Positions 11,136-22,745 of a stretch of DNA of 64,000 nt are shown in pieces; the first letter of the stretch is position 1; every line of letters begins with the position of its first letter. The notes under the pieces are model-generated. The model worked only from the letters and a program-made list of their open reading frames with translations. It was not told the DNA's origin and did no database searches. Origin of the DNA: Eucalyptus grandis (Eukaryota; Streptophyta; Magnoliopsida; Myrtales; Myrtaceae); assembly GCF_016545825.1 (NCBI RefSeq), contig NC_052612.1:48343738-48407737 (forward strand), in the 5' to 3' direction. Made by a program: the position numbers and the translations under genes.

Positions 11136-13467
11136 CATTTTTCATCTTTTATCTTTAAGTTTGATCACCACATCACCCATTTCTCGTATCATCAATTTTA
11201 TCATCCCTTCGGGCAAAGACCTCCAACAGGGTTCCCAGCATTCCAGCCATCCCATGGCCACCAGGCTTCCGGCCCCCCACATTCCAGGCATCTCGCATCT
11301 CAACTAGCATCACGAGGCATTCCCTTCGGGCAGAAATCTCCGACAGGGCTTCCGGCCTTTACCCTTCTAGCCAGGCATCCCGCACCCCAATCCTGGTGTC
11401 GTGAGGCATTCCCTTCGGGCAAAGACCTCGACAGGGCTACCGCCCCCCACATTCCGGGCATCCTGAATCTCCCAGGGAATTCCGGCAATGCATCTCTATA
11501 CATTCCGGCCTCATCCTCCACCACAACCTCTTACTCACATATCACTTTCCACATTCATCATCCATTTAATCTCATTATTACATGGCATATGATTCACACA
11601 TGCATCACAATTCATGATCATACATACACCAATGTCATATAACAATGCATAATAAATTCAATAGAATTCATGGCCAATAAAATAATCCACCTTTATTTTA
11701 TTATTATTTTATTATTTTTATTTATTTATTTTCATAAATAAATATTACATTTAATATTTATGATTTTTCCCAAAATCATAATATTCAAACAATCATTAAA
11801 CAAACCAATAAGATGACAATTCCATACAAAATTCATGGCCAAATTGAATTTCACATAATTTCACAATTTTCACAAAATAGCACATGATATTCGGATAATG
11901 GCCAGATTGCACAGTTTCCAAATAAATTCGATTAAAATACTCATATGGCCTCCAAAAATTACGAAATTTTACAGGGTGATAGCCAAGACATTTTCGTGAA
12001 ACTTTCATGAAGAACTCTAAGTCAGATTATTTTTAGATTAATTTATACATCCTCACGAAACTTCTGGAACCACTACCGCATCGTCCAGAATGCACATCTC
12101 CGAAATATTAAGGTTTCACCCATCTATTCTCTTTCGTTTCCTCTGAAATTTGAGTATGTTATGTATCAAGGTGTCCTTTACAAGTTTCATGAAGAGATAT
12201 AGGTCAAATAACCAAAGTATAGTCGTCTTTTAAGTCCTTGAAGTCTCGGGTGTCTCGGAACACACCACCAGAATCAATCATCTCCAAGATCTAGCCGATT
12301 CACTAGGCTATACTCGTTCATTTCTCTTCAAATTTGAGTATGTTGTAGTTTAATATGTTACCTACAACTTTCATGAAGACAATGAAGTGAGATCTCCAAC
12401 ATAAATCAACATGCAATCAAGAAATCAACAAGAGGTCAGTGAAGATTTCGCAGATCTAGGGTCTCCGTATGATAGAACTTTTGACCCATCAAATCTCCAT
12501 CGTTTTCTACGAAATTTCAGTATGTCATACTAAAATATGTTAGCTTCAACTTTCATGAAGACACCAAAGCCAAAATCGTACTCCAAACACACATGCAATC
12601 TCGAACAAGCTACTGACTTCCACAAACCGAGCAAGAACAGTCACACGGCTTGAAAACAACCAACCCTTACCTCGGTTTCTCTCACAAACACACTCAAAAC
12701 CGAACATGCAAAACCATATACACACATGCAAGAGAAGTTAAAGGACTCCACTTGCCTCTAAGATGGACAAACGATGGCGTACGGCGGTTGGACACGGCGG
12801 TCGGACGGCGAGACACGGCGGCACCTCCCTCGGCTCCGCCTCCTCTCCCTCTTGGCTCCTCTCTTTCTCTCGAAGTCTCTCTCTCTCTCTCACCCTTTCT
12901 CTCGGCCAAATGGAGGAACCGGTCACCCTCTCTCTCTCCTCCCCTCTTATACTCCCTAGAGCTCATGATTAGTAATGATTACTTTGCCTAAAAACCAACC
13001 AATGCATGCCCATCCCCTTTGCCACTTGTCATTTTTATTTTTAAACTTGATTGGGCTTGGGCTTTGGAGTTGGGCCATCCGGCCACTCCTCCTTGGGCTG
13101 GTAGACAGCCTTCTTGGGCTCTAATGGGCCGACTAGCTTGGCCCACCAAGCTTTAGGCTAATGGGCCCAAGGCCCATTTCGAAAATTCAACCCCTTTTTC
13201 CTTTTCTTTTTTTGAAATTCTTTTTATAAATATTCTTGAATTCCAAATTTTCATCTTGGCCAAAGTCTTGGGATATTTTTAATTATTGAAATTTAAATCA
13301 TATGGCCAAGCATTAATCTATTAAATTTAAATTTCCACAATCATAAGCACAAATCATCAAATTAAAAGACTAATGGCTAAAACATAAGCCATGAAAATTC
13401 TACCACCTAATTAAAGACTTTAACACACCTTATGGCTTGGCTTTGAATTTTGGGATGCCACACGGCG

Positions 13468-14098
13468 AGGGCGGCCAACCGGCGGCGAGGGCCCACGAGC
13501 CCTCGCCCAGATTTGGGGTGAGGGTCGTGGCCCTCGCCGCGATCTAGCGAGGGCTTGCAGCCCTCGCCGTCGGTCGGCCGGGGGCCGCGACCCCGCCGAC
13601 TCTCCCCCTCCGTCGCCGACCCTTCCCGGCGACGGCGGGGAGGCGGTGGCGGCGAGGAGCCGCCCCATTCGACCTCCCCCTCCTTTTTTAAAATTTTTTT
13701 AAATTTTTAAATTTTTAAATTTTCTTAATTTTTTAAATTTTTTTAAATTTTTAAATTTTCTTTTTTTTAAATTTTTAAATTTTTTAATTTTTCTTATTTT
13801 TAAAATTTTTTTGAATATTTTAAATTTAATTTAATTAATTTTTATATTATTATTTACACGTAGACACGAAATGGCGTCGTTTTTGCATTTTCTCCGCCAC
13901 GTCAGCGTGCAAAACAACGCCGTTTTGGACCAAGCTCGCCGGAAAGTCGCCACGTAAGCCATTTGGCCGGATCTTTGCCGGAGTGGCACTTAAGTGTCCC
14001 ATTTAACTTCAAAACTAGCATTCAAGTGTACAATTTTAAAGTTATGGCACTTAAGTGTCCTCGATACCAAGTTATGGCACTTGTGTTGTACTTCTGCC
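13468..14098 (-). repeat. Right terminal inverted repeat of the foldback MULE
   Basis: This is the reverse complement of the left arm (9138-9830): GC-rich block, then an A/T-only block (13680-13850), the aacgccgttttggacc segment, then the subterminal cacttaagtg array (13985-14070). It ends at the 10-bp duplication at 14099. Confidence 0.8.
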
Positions 14099-14307
14099 GT
14101 TGTTTTTCTCAAATCTTATGGATAAAACAACAGTTAAGAGATTTTGGAATCAAAGATTCATACACTGAGATCAAATGTGACAACACCAGCGCAATTAATC
14201 TCACCAAGAATCCAATTCTTCATTCAAGAGCAAAGCATATAGAGATTCAACATCATTTTATTAGAATTTATGTTCCAAATGGAGAAGTATTGATGTTATC
14301 TATTTGA
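14099..14307 (+). pseudogene. RNase H tail of Sirevirus copy B after the MULE
   Basis: Coding sequence resumes with SQILWIKQQLRDFGIK and AKHIEIQHHF, matching copy A at 985-1170. It breaks off near 14288, where about 335 bases (end of RNase H and spacer) are deleted relative to copy A. Confidence 0.85.
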
Positions 14308-14556
14308 CAGTTATCTTTTTGATAGTTATCTATTTTCAAAAGAAGTTATTTTTGAAAATGCATTTTCTATTTTTCCTTTTACGGTGACCCGTATGCCCCG
14401 TTTCGATTGCTTTATATATTGTTTGTCTTCTTCTATTTTACTCACAAAACCCTAGAAGCACAGAACATCACCTTCTTACTTTTACTCTCTAGTTTAATCC
14501 TCAAAGTTTTCATCTTTCTCTCGAATCGAGTTTGGAATCTCTCAAAGACTGTGAGA

Positions 14557-16665
14557 ATGTCTTTCCAAAGAAAGTCTTCAAGGCTTGCAAGCAGGGGACC
14601 ACAACATATGCGTGAGGATCCTATGCACTTTGACATTACGGAGGAAGAAGAATCTCCAAGACAGTAGTAGAATCCACAACATTCTCAACCGCGTCATTCT
14701 CCTCAGGCTAGACCTCAGAATGTTCAACAACAAGCAAAGGAAGAAATTATTAAGGATGCAGAACCTGTAAGAACTCAAAAGCCTGCTTTTACCTTCAAGT
14801 TCTACTCTGCCTTGAAGGATGGAGGTACTCCCTTGAACTTTATTGATGAATATTTGAAAGAAAAAGAGTATCAGAATGAAACCCACTTTTTACGAACGAT
14901 GGAATGTTTGGGAGTTGCTCCTGCGGGCTCGGCGGAAAGAGCCTTTGCGAATATCCCAAGCAATCCACATGTTGGAGGACTTAGTCAACCTGATGGAAAT
15001 GATGATGAAAAGATGTTCACTCATTTTAAGCCTAGAATGGGTGTTGTCACGAATATTCGAAGCAAAAGGATAGATCTATTTCGTTCTGAGGAACACAAGC
15101 GACTTTACTCTAAGTTGCTGAAGCGATGGGTGATGAACCCAAAAAGTGTGGATTTTGATTTTCTCGATTCTCTGAACGTGAAGTTGCGAGAGAAATTTAC
15201 TTTACTTCAACTTGAATGATTTTGCTCTGAGACAATAGTGGTGAACTTACTGCGTACTTCTATTCCAATCTAAGCTTTTTGGATGCGAATAGATTTTCTT
15301 TCTCTGTTAAAGACAAGGATTATATAGTTGATATGGACACTCTGGCTGATGTGATTGGAGTAGAGAGAGGGGTGTTCCAATCAATTAGTGTGTCTATTGG
15401 TTGTGCAACTATAGAGCTTGTTCGGGATGGAATGGCGGAAGGTCGAATTTTGTACTTGAGGATGAATGCCTCAAATGTCTTACTACACAAGATTGTGGTC
15501 AATTGTCTTAAACCCAAATCGACTTCAAAGACTGACGTCTCCAATTCAGAAGCGAAGCTAATGTATGTTATCAATGTTGGCAAAAAGTTCTCTTTGCCAC
15601 ATATTATCATGTTTCACATGTATAGATCAATGGTAAAGGACAAGGGACAACTTCCTTATTCAGCACTTGTTACTCAGTTATTCAGACATTTTAATATTCA
15701 GCCTCCCAAAATTTTGTGTGTTTGAACCTGTGATCAAATGGTGGTGGGACTAAAGATGGTTTCCAAAATGCATCTGAAGGAGCTAAACAAGGCTTTAGAA
15801 AGATTTAAGGAGAAAACCCCTATCAAAACTCGACAAGACTCTGTTACGACAAAACGAAAAGGCAAGGAGCCCATGATAGCTCCATCCAAGAAAATGAGAG
15901 CACTCATCTTTGAGGATGAAGAAGATGAGGATGATGTTACCATTTCCGCTCTTGCCTTAAGAAACCTTCAGCGTTTTGTTCCAGAGACAAAGGAGAGAGA
16001 GGATCAAGACAAAGAAGAAACAGAGCAGAGAAGTGAAGAGAGGGAAGCATTGAGAAAAGTAGTAAAAGCAGTAGAGGAAGAAAGAACAGCAGAAGAAGAG
16101 GAAAGAGGATAACAAGGTCATCATGTCACTGAAGACGAGACATAGCATGAAGAGTACTTCTCTCCACCTGAAGACACTGAAATAGGGGGAGCTGCTGAGA
16201 AAAGAGGTACTTCTTCACTTGTTTTTACTAATGATGATACTAGCCGTTCTCCTGCTAATCCAGAAGATGTATATGCCTCACTTTCCTGAATAAGGTCATG
16301 AGGTTTCATCTCTAAGTTTGGGTGCTCATGCTGAAATGCCATCATCTGCTAATACTCCACAAATTGATCATGCTGAAGCAAACACTCAAACTGACAATTC
16401 AGCAGACTTTCGAAGGTTGCTTGATGTTCTTATGGAGATGCGAGGCCAAATTTATGCCTTGGGATGCGAAGTTCAGAATATGCAGAATGCCAGTCAAGCC
16501 TCTTCAGTTTCTTTGCACAATCACGTTCAGGCCCTTAATCTTCAAGCTCAAGCAACGGCCAAGGGTGAGAAAATAACGCAACTGAATGAGGATCTAAGAA
16601 AGCTAAAGGAGACAGTCAAGTTAATGGGAGATTTCCAGCTTGTTCGCGTTCCAAAACAATCTTAA
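14557..16665 (+). pseudogene. Sirevirus copy B third ORF (envelope-like position)
   Basis: This is homologous to 1743-3709 from the same ATG. It has the N-terminal MSFQRKSS segment, a stop near 14667, the FKFYSALKDGG domain and LREKFTLLQLE near 15215, then a segment carrying the motif LPHIIMFHMYRS (15597-15632) that copy A lacks. The charged coiled-coil region (15950-16112) and the C-terminal NASQASSVSLHN segment follow. It has fewer breaks than copy A, but stops near 15219, 15725 and 16112 remain. Function unknown; no membrane segment seen. Confidence 0.75.
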
Positions 16666-16708
16666 TTTTATCCCAATCTCTATTTCATCTCTACCTTTTT
16701 AATGCTGA

Positions 16709-16724
16709 CAAAAAGGGGGAGAAG
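16709..16724 (+). promoter_or_regulatory. Accessory polypurine tract, copy B
   Basis: The motif caaaaagggggagaag repeats the core of the true PPT 320 bases before the LTR, matching the degenerate site at 3752-3766 in copy A. Confidence 0.6.
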
Positions 16725-17028
16725 TTGGGGCAGATTTGTAGATTTGACTTTTGTTTGACTTTTATTATTGTTTGGTTGTGACTGGTTTAAACTGTGTGTT
16801 TTTGGTTTGGATTGTTTGATCGTTTAATGCTTGCAGTATCTTAAGCATTGTTGATATTCTCATGGTAAAGATAGGTGTTTTTACAGGACTAACTCATTTC
16901 CTTTGGATGCAAATTCGATACTATCTTTATCCTAATCCATTTATCCTTTATGAGATATCCTTGTTTGCTTGAGTATTGTCTTGCAGGTAAAAAATATCCA
17001 AATCTGCAGGAAAATTTAGTCACCATCA

Positions 17029-17041
17029 AAAAGGGGGAGAT
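17029..17041 (+). promoter_or_regulatory. Polypurine tract of Sirevirus copy B
   Basis: The tract aaaaagggggaga is immediately followed by the LTR start, here TGGTGG instead of TGTTGG. Confidence 0.85.
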
Positions 17042-17998
17042 TGGTGGAGAAAACTTCCTTATTTGTTTTGAAGCTGACAAAATGTTTCCATCAGTCTAAT
17101 CTGAAGACATGCAGATTCTTTCGTCAAAGTTTGAAGACCGCCAGACCGCCAGACTCAAGATTTAAAGTCTGCCATCATTGACAGTTTCTAGATCGTCAAA
17201 GAAGACTTATCCAGAATCGAGTATTTCTTTAAGGATTTGATTCAAGCAGCTAAAAAAGATCTCACGGCTGGAGATAGCATCTCAAGATCTATTATTCGTT
17301 TTGAATTTAATTCGAGTAATTTGGATCCATTGATTGGCGAAGTATACTTGGAAGGTTCTCCTTATGGAAACCTAGATCCTGATTGTATGGGCAAGCAAGA
17401 TTTGTGGGCTATCATCACATTCCCTAAGTAACTCAAGATCTCCCTAATTGATTATGTCCAACGGGTAGATTGAAAGAACTCCTTTGGAATGTGCCATTAA
17501 TTATGAAGGCATGGAGGAGTATATAAAGAATACGCTCTAGTTATTAGAGTGTGTGCGCGATAGAAAAATTCCAAAGTCTAAAGCTCCTTATTCTTTGTTG
17601 ATTCAATTGTTGAGCATAAATTTGTACTCAAAACAAAGTTTAGATTCTTGTGAGACCTTGAGGAAGTGTAGTAGAGTCTCTACACTATGGAATCAAGGAC
17701 ATGATATTGTAACGACTCTTTTGATTCATAGTGAAATCCATCTGGTGGGCTGTTAGTACGGGAGAGTGGACGTAAGCTTGGATTAAGCCAAACCACTATA
17801 AACATTGTGTTCTTATTCTCTTCCCTAAACTCTTTTAATTTCTTCGTAACTCTATTTGATTGTTAGAGTGTAATTTCTTCTTCAAAGTCTACTGTTAAGC
17901 AGACTCAGGTTAAGAGTAAAGTTTTATACTATATTCTATAAAAGTTATTTGTGCACCTATTCAACTCTCCCTCTAGGTACTTGTACTAGCTATCTCAC
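17042..17998 (+). repeat. 3' LTR of Sirevirus copy B
   Basis: A 957-bp LTR collinear with 4082-5032. It ends ctagctatctca; the same terminal block is seen, reversed, in the solo LTR at 45842. Flanking host DNA begins at 17999 with caacc. Confidence 0.85.
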
Positions 17999-18309
17999 AA
18001 CCTTTTATAATACATAGGGATTTTAGGTCTACTAATGTGCTTATTTTTTTTAAATTCAAAGCCAAAATTCAGGCACCTAACATGGTTGCCCACCTTCATT
18101 CTACTAGAGTTTTGGGAACCTTCTATCATACTCAAGAGTAATGCATATGGATCTCTTTTTTCTATTGGATGGAGACTATTGAAAAGTATATTGTTTGACT
18201 GTAATTGCCTATCTAGGTGGATGCTAAAGAATTTTGTGCGAAAATTTAGAAAATTTGATATAACAACTCTTACTTTTGTATTTTTTTTTTCAAAAAAGGA
18301 GACTTTACC

Positions 18310-18340
<31 letters not shown>

Positions 18341-19259
18341 TACTTTGTATTTGGGTCAATGGGTTCATAAGCATATAAAATTTGTAAGATGGACATCTCA
18401 CTTGCTCCAAAAGGAAAATTTTGTTTTAAGAAATAGAAATTTTATATTGTTATCAAACAAATTTCTATTTCTGAAACAGAAATTTTGTATCGTTATCAAA
18501 CAGATTTTTTTACTCAGAAACTTGTCTAGAAATAATAGAAAAATCTATTTATTTTCCAGAAATCAATTTTTGGCCAGAATGATTATCATTCGCGCCCTTA
18601 GTACTTATAAATCTAATCATCCTTAGTTCGTGTCTAAAAAAATCACAAACTTAAATGAGATTAGACATATTATTGCTACCAAAACAAATACTACGAACAA
18701 GTGCTTTCTGAAAATTAACAATAATACTGCCTCTTCCATTAAAATAACATGGATAGAAAACTTCAGTAAGTCCAAGGATACCAAAGGATTCAAAGCTATA
18801 TACAAGCCTTTTGTATATAGGTGAATGTAAACATTCCATATGACAAATCTTACTCTTAATGTGTATGATTTTCAGATGTCCGTAACATGTGTCATTAATA
18901 TAAATATGTGATTGCGGTTCAAAAATATATTATGTCAATCTATCATGAGCTAAATTATTTCAAAAATAAAAGAAGAAGTAATTGTTCTTGATTTCTTGCT
19001 AAAGACTTTTTATTATGAAGAACTACGAAACGTGTTCAATATATAGTTTCAAATGACCTCTTCAAAGTTCCACCATATGGATATTTGATAAATTGAGAAT
19101 GCTCGATAACATTTATAATCAATTCTTTTAAAAAATAAAAGGTCGCTCTTGCTGACAACGAGTGGGAGATAAAAAAAAATACTGTTTTTTCTTAGATAAA
19201 CACTAATATTAAACCGTAAAACTCGTGAGTTGATTTGGTCGTTTTGCACCACTAGTTTA
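17999..19259. other. Gene-free stretch; distal promoter of UGT gene 1 at its right end
   Basis: AT-rich DNA without a supportable gene. It holds an A-run at 18310-18336 and repeated segments resembling gaaattttgt-cgttatcaaaca (18430-18520). The last 50 bases, up to gttttgcaccactagttta, match the promoter of UGT gene 2 at 49095-49127. This identifies them as the part of the UGT gene 1 promoter upstream of the Pack-MULE. The nine bases 19251-19259 are the left target duplication. Confidence 0.65.
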
Positions 19260-21040
19260 GAGAAAATATTGGCTAGGTTTTACCCTCCACGTAGGCGGTG
19301 GGTAAGACCACTCAGCGATCGACACGTGGCGCCACGTAGGCGAGGACGTCAGGCGTTTAAAATTTGCGCGCGCCGCTCCTTGGCCCACCACTCTGACGCT
19401 CTCTCTCCTCTGCTCTCCTCTGCAACATGTCCACTCGTCCTCTCTCTCTTCTCTCTCTCTCTTTCCCCGTTCTCCCCGTTCTCCGTTCCGTTTTGCGAGA
19501 GAACAAAATCGCAAGGCTTCTCTCCGAATGCTCTTCCCCTCCTATGCTCTCTCTCCTCCGCCGGTTGCCCGCGACGCCTCCTCCGCTGGTTGCCTGCGAC
19601 GCCGACGCCCTTTCCACCTCCGCCGACGCCAACGCCCTTTCCACCTCTGCCGACGCCTCTGCTCTCTCTCCTCTGCTGGTTGCTCGCGACGCCGACGCCG
19701 ACGCTCTCTCTCCTCCGCTGGTTGCCCGCAACGCCGACGCCAACGCCCTTTCCACCTCCGCCGATGCCTCTGCTCTCCTCCGCTGGTTGCCCACGATGCC
19801 TCTGCGCGACGCCCTTTCCACCTCCGCCGACGCAGCCTCCGCCTCCGCCCCTGAACCCGAATCCGACGCCGACGCCCCTCAAGCGGGTTGCCTCCGTCGC
19901 CCCCGACTCCGACGCCGACGCCGACGCCAACGCCTCCACCCCTCCACCTCCGCCTCCGCCTCCGACGCCGTCGTCGACGCCCTTTCGCCTCCCTCTCGCG
20001 ACCTCTGCTCCGCTCTCTCCCTCTTTCCTCTGCGGAGCGCCCTTGCTGGCCAACCCCGACGCCGACGAACCCCTGATCGCGTTTTGGCCTCCCTCTCCGC
20101 GAACGAAGGTCGCTCTCTCTCTCTTTCCTCCGCGAATCGCCCCCTGCTCCTGAACGCGGACGCCGCCGATGCCGACGCCGTCGCCTCCCGCCGTCACCTT
20201 CCCAAGCCCCACCGATAGGCATCCCATTGGCGACTCCCGTACGTCCGGAGGTTCGTTTTTTCTTTTTCTTTTGGATTCCACTCAGTAGAATTCATGTTAA
20301 GGTTTATAGTCGGATAAGGATGGAGCACATTTGCATTAGGATTCCACTCGGTAGAATTCAGAGGAAGATTCAGAAGGAAGCAGTAGACCTTGTTTTTATT
20401 CAATAAGCAAATCTGTTGGTTTTTGGACAAAGAACTTGCTGCTAGTGGGTTTACTAGAAAAGAGCAAGATGATATGGACAAGGTATAGTGATTCACGATG
20501 ATTTGCAAATCGTTAACATTGTGTTGTCCAACTGCTTAATTTGGTGTTAGACCTAGTGGCTGACCATAATTGATTATTCTGGTTCATGCTTGGACCACTT
20601 AGGAGTTTGCCTATTTAGTCTTATTCCTTCCATGGATTTTACTCTTTGTCATTCTTGGCTTCTGTCAGCTCCTTTTCTCACGATCATCTTCATTCTCTTG
20701 CATCTGAAAGCCAAAATAATATCTCGCCAATTGCCTGCATTGTGGCTCCTGGCTTTGCATGTTTGGTCCTTGATTGGAAGTGGAAGTGGAAGTACTTTGG
20801 TAGTATTTTAATTTTTGTTTTCTGTTTTCTTGGAAACGTGTGAATGAAAATGAAAATTCTCTAACGGGATGAAAAATGGGAGTATATGCTTGTATTCCAT
20901 CAAAGCTGTAAAATAGGATTTTTCTTTTTCCTTCCAAAGATCTGTGCTTTTGTTAGAATGAATAAATACTGGATACACCAAAATGTCATTTTCAGCTTTG
21001 AACTCTTTTTTCATTCATAACATGCTTTCCATTGTCGAAG
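19260..21040 (+). repeat. Left arm (terminal inverted repeat) of the Pack-MULE
   Basis: The arm is 1781 bp. It runs from the terminus through a GC-rich block of gccgacgcc-type repeats (19540-20200), then a unique part (20230-21040) almost identical to the right arm. For example a 68-codon frame at 20808-21014 is unchanged in the other arm. Long ORFs on both strands over the repeats are composition artefacts. The near-identity suggests recent activity or homogenisation. Confidence 0.85.
19540..20200. repeat. GC-rich minisatellite in the left Pack-MULE arm
   Basis: Imperfect tandem units contain the segments ctctcctccgctggttgcc and gacgccgacgcc at spacings of about 45-70 bp, then a denser gccgac triplet-like array. 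Copy number and order differ from the right arm (32330-32990), unlike the unique inner part. Confidence 0.75.
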
Positions 21041-22745
21041 ATGGAGAAACTGGAACTTTTTTCTAGGTTGCTTAGTGTTGCTGGTTAACCATGTTCTATG
21101 TGAGCTCAAGAACGTGTCAAGTGGAATTCAGGGAAAATGAACCTTTTTGTTACGTTTCTCTACATCAACAAGGCTCTCAGTTAATTCTGTCATGCAGCAT
21201 GGCACTTTGGATAAGAAAAACTCTAGAATGGGTTGTCGGGAGACTGTTCTATGCAAATGATGCTTATATTGCAGACTTGTACAGAAATCTGTAGATTGCA
21301 TTGTGGGGTGAAATTTTGAAGGAGCTAATTGGAGCCTTCGAAAATGCGAGTTTTTTTATTTATGAGGTGAGAAAGAAGTGGGAAATGCGATATTTTTTGG
21401 TGAGAACTGTGATGGGGGGCTATTTTAGTATTCTCTCGGAGCGTTCTCGTCATGCTTCGATGAATTTCTTGGTGGTAGTTTTAGGTGAGTCAGGGAATGG
21501 CATCTGTTGCTGCTAGGGTTAGAAATGACACTTCTGATGTTTAAGTTTATAGATACATCTGCAGCAGGTATTGCTTTATCTCTTGTACGTGTGTCTGCGG
21601 CAAGTATCTTGGGCCATTTGTAGGCCATCTTGCCTTCAAATGGTGCTGTTTTTCTCAATTTTTTCTGGCTGTTGAGCATCTGCAGATATTGTAGGTCCGC
21701 CCTGTGGTTATTTTGTCACAATATAGAAGTGAATAAATAATTGCGTCGGTCAATGCAAGATGATATATTTCATTTGTTGTTGAAGCTTTTTTTATAAGGA
21801 CTTCTATGAAGAATTTGCAGTGCATGCTTACAATTAATATGTCTTCAGGCTTGGGTTTGGTAAAAGGAATTGAACTTTTTTAGCGCTTTACTTTGGACAT
21901 TGCTTCTTATCTACCTAGGCAGGTATGACTTAAATTCTCTCAATGGGATTTTGGCTTCTTCTTTTGTAGTTGCAAGTGGCACAAAAGCCACTTTAAGTTG
22001 TTTTAACAGGAAAAATGCTTTTGATTGATTTCTCAGCTGACATTTATGTGCATTATGATGTGATTCTTATCTCAGTGTCACAACGTGCTTCTACATTCTT
22101 TTGCAATTTCTTAAGCTCTCACCTCAAGAGTCTTCACAAGATCCCATCTACCATGTTCTGCTGCAGCATTCTAGCAAGTATGTTTGCACTCCATTTTATT
22201 GTATCATGATGCTATGTGCTCACAAGTTCTTGAAAGGCCAAGCAGTGCGTTTGCCATTATAGTTGGCTTAATTGTATCCTGTGAACTTATCAGTGGAAAT
22301 TAATCTGCATTCTCTGATTTACTTTTTGTTACTTGCTAGGTTCATTTAACCAAGTTTAGATATATTTGCAATATTCATCAGGATAGAATGCATGAAGATA
22401 ATTATTACTCGACACATTGTTCTTTTAAAGAAATCCCTACAGTTCTCATAAAGTTGAGGTATATGTATTTCCTATGTTCAGTTTACGAGAGCACGCTTAA
22501 CATGGGTGGTTTAGTATTCTGTCTAATGCTTCCATGATTGTTGAACAAGGAAATCCTAAGACTGTTGCATATGTTTTACATGAGTCAACCTGTAGATATG
22601 TTATGTTTCTGATAGTTTCAACCATACAAGTTTAGGAACCCATCATGGATAAGGTCATAGGTTTGATGAGTAGAGTTTTTTACGAATGCGAGTTGAGATA
22701 TAACTTTAGTCAGTATATTTACATTTGCTTTTCTGTTGGATACAG
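21041..22745. other. Pack-MULE interior without recognised exons
   Basis: This AT-rich interval lies between the left arm and the first recognisable ascorbate peroxidase exon. It may be intron or flank of a captured gene. Short ORFs (for example 21091-21294) have no recognisable similarity. Confidence 0.5.

Larger units (their letters stand above)
9831..13462 (-). mobile_element. Solo LTR 1 (3.6 kb), likely Ty3/gypsy type
   Basis: It has TG...CA ends and a perfect 5-bp target duplication CGGCG (9826-9830 and 13463-13467). No PBS, PPT or coding domains of an internal region are present, so it is a solo LTR. The minus strand is taken as sense because it starts TGTGGCATCCC and has a TATA-like TATAAGAGGGG about 510 bases in (near 12945-12955). 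It is homologous along its length to solo LTR 2 at 36482-39871. Long LTRs of this form are known in Tekay/Del chromoviruses; that lineage is an inference. Confidence 0.8.
9138..14098. mobile_element. Foldback Mutator-like element in Sirevirus copy B
   Basis: The element is flanked by identical 10-bp copies of gttgtttttc (9128-9137 and 14099-14108). Copy A shows the uninterrupted site near 985. Its ends are long inverted repeats of about 690 and 630 bp that run into each other. Without the solo LTR nested in it, the element is about 1.33 kb and consists only of the two arms. No transposase is present. The 9-10 bp duplication and long TIRs fit a non-autonomous MULE. Confidence 0.8.
4082..17998 (+). 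mobile_element. Sirevirus (Ty1/copia) copy B, 5'-deleted and carrying nested insertions
   Basis: The order is LTR (4082-5032), truncated gag, protease, integrase, RT and RNase H, third ORF, PPT, LTR (17042-17998). RNase H is split at 9137/14099 by a Mutator-like element. Compared with copy C, the primer-binding site and roughly the first 135 gag codons are missing. Compared with copy A, the RNase H C-terminus and following spacer are deleted near 14288. Many frames are broken, so it is a dead copy. The base after the right LTR starts caacc; the matching target duplication would lie left of copy A, outside the window. Confidence 0.85.

Noticed and set aside
18276..18626. Lys/Phe-rich ORFs around the poly-A run
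   Set aside because: Homopolymer translation in AT-rich DNA.
19230..20281. ORFs of 307 and 310 codons on opposite strands in the left Pack-MULE arm
   Set aside because: They lie over gccgac-type repeats with few stops in any frame. The translations are low-complexity and differ between the two arms.
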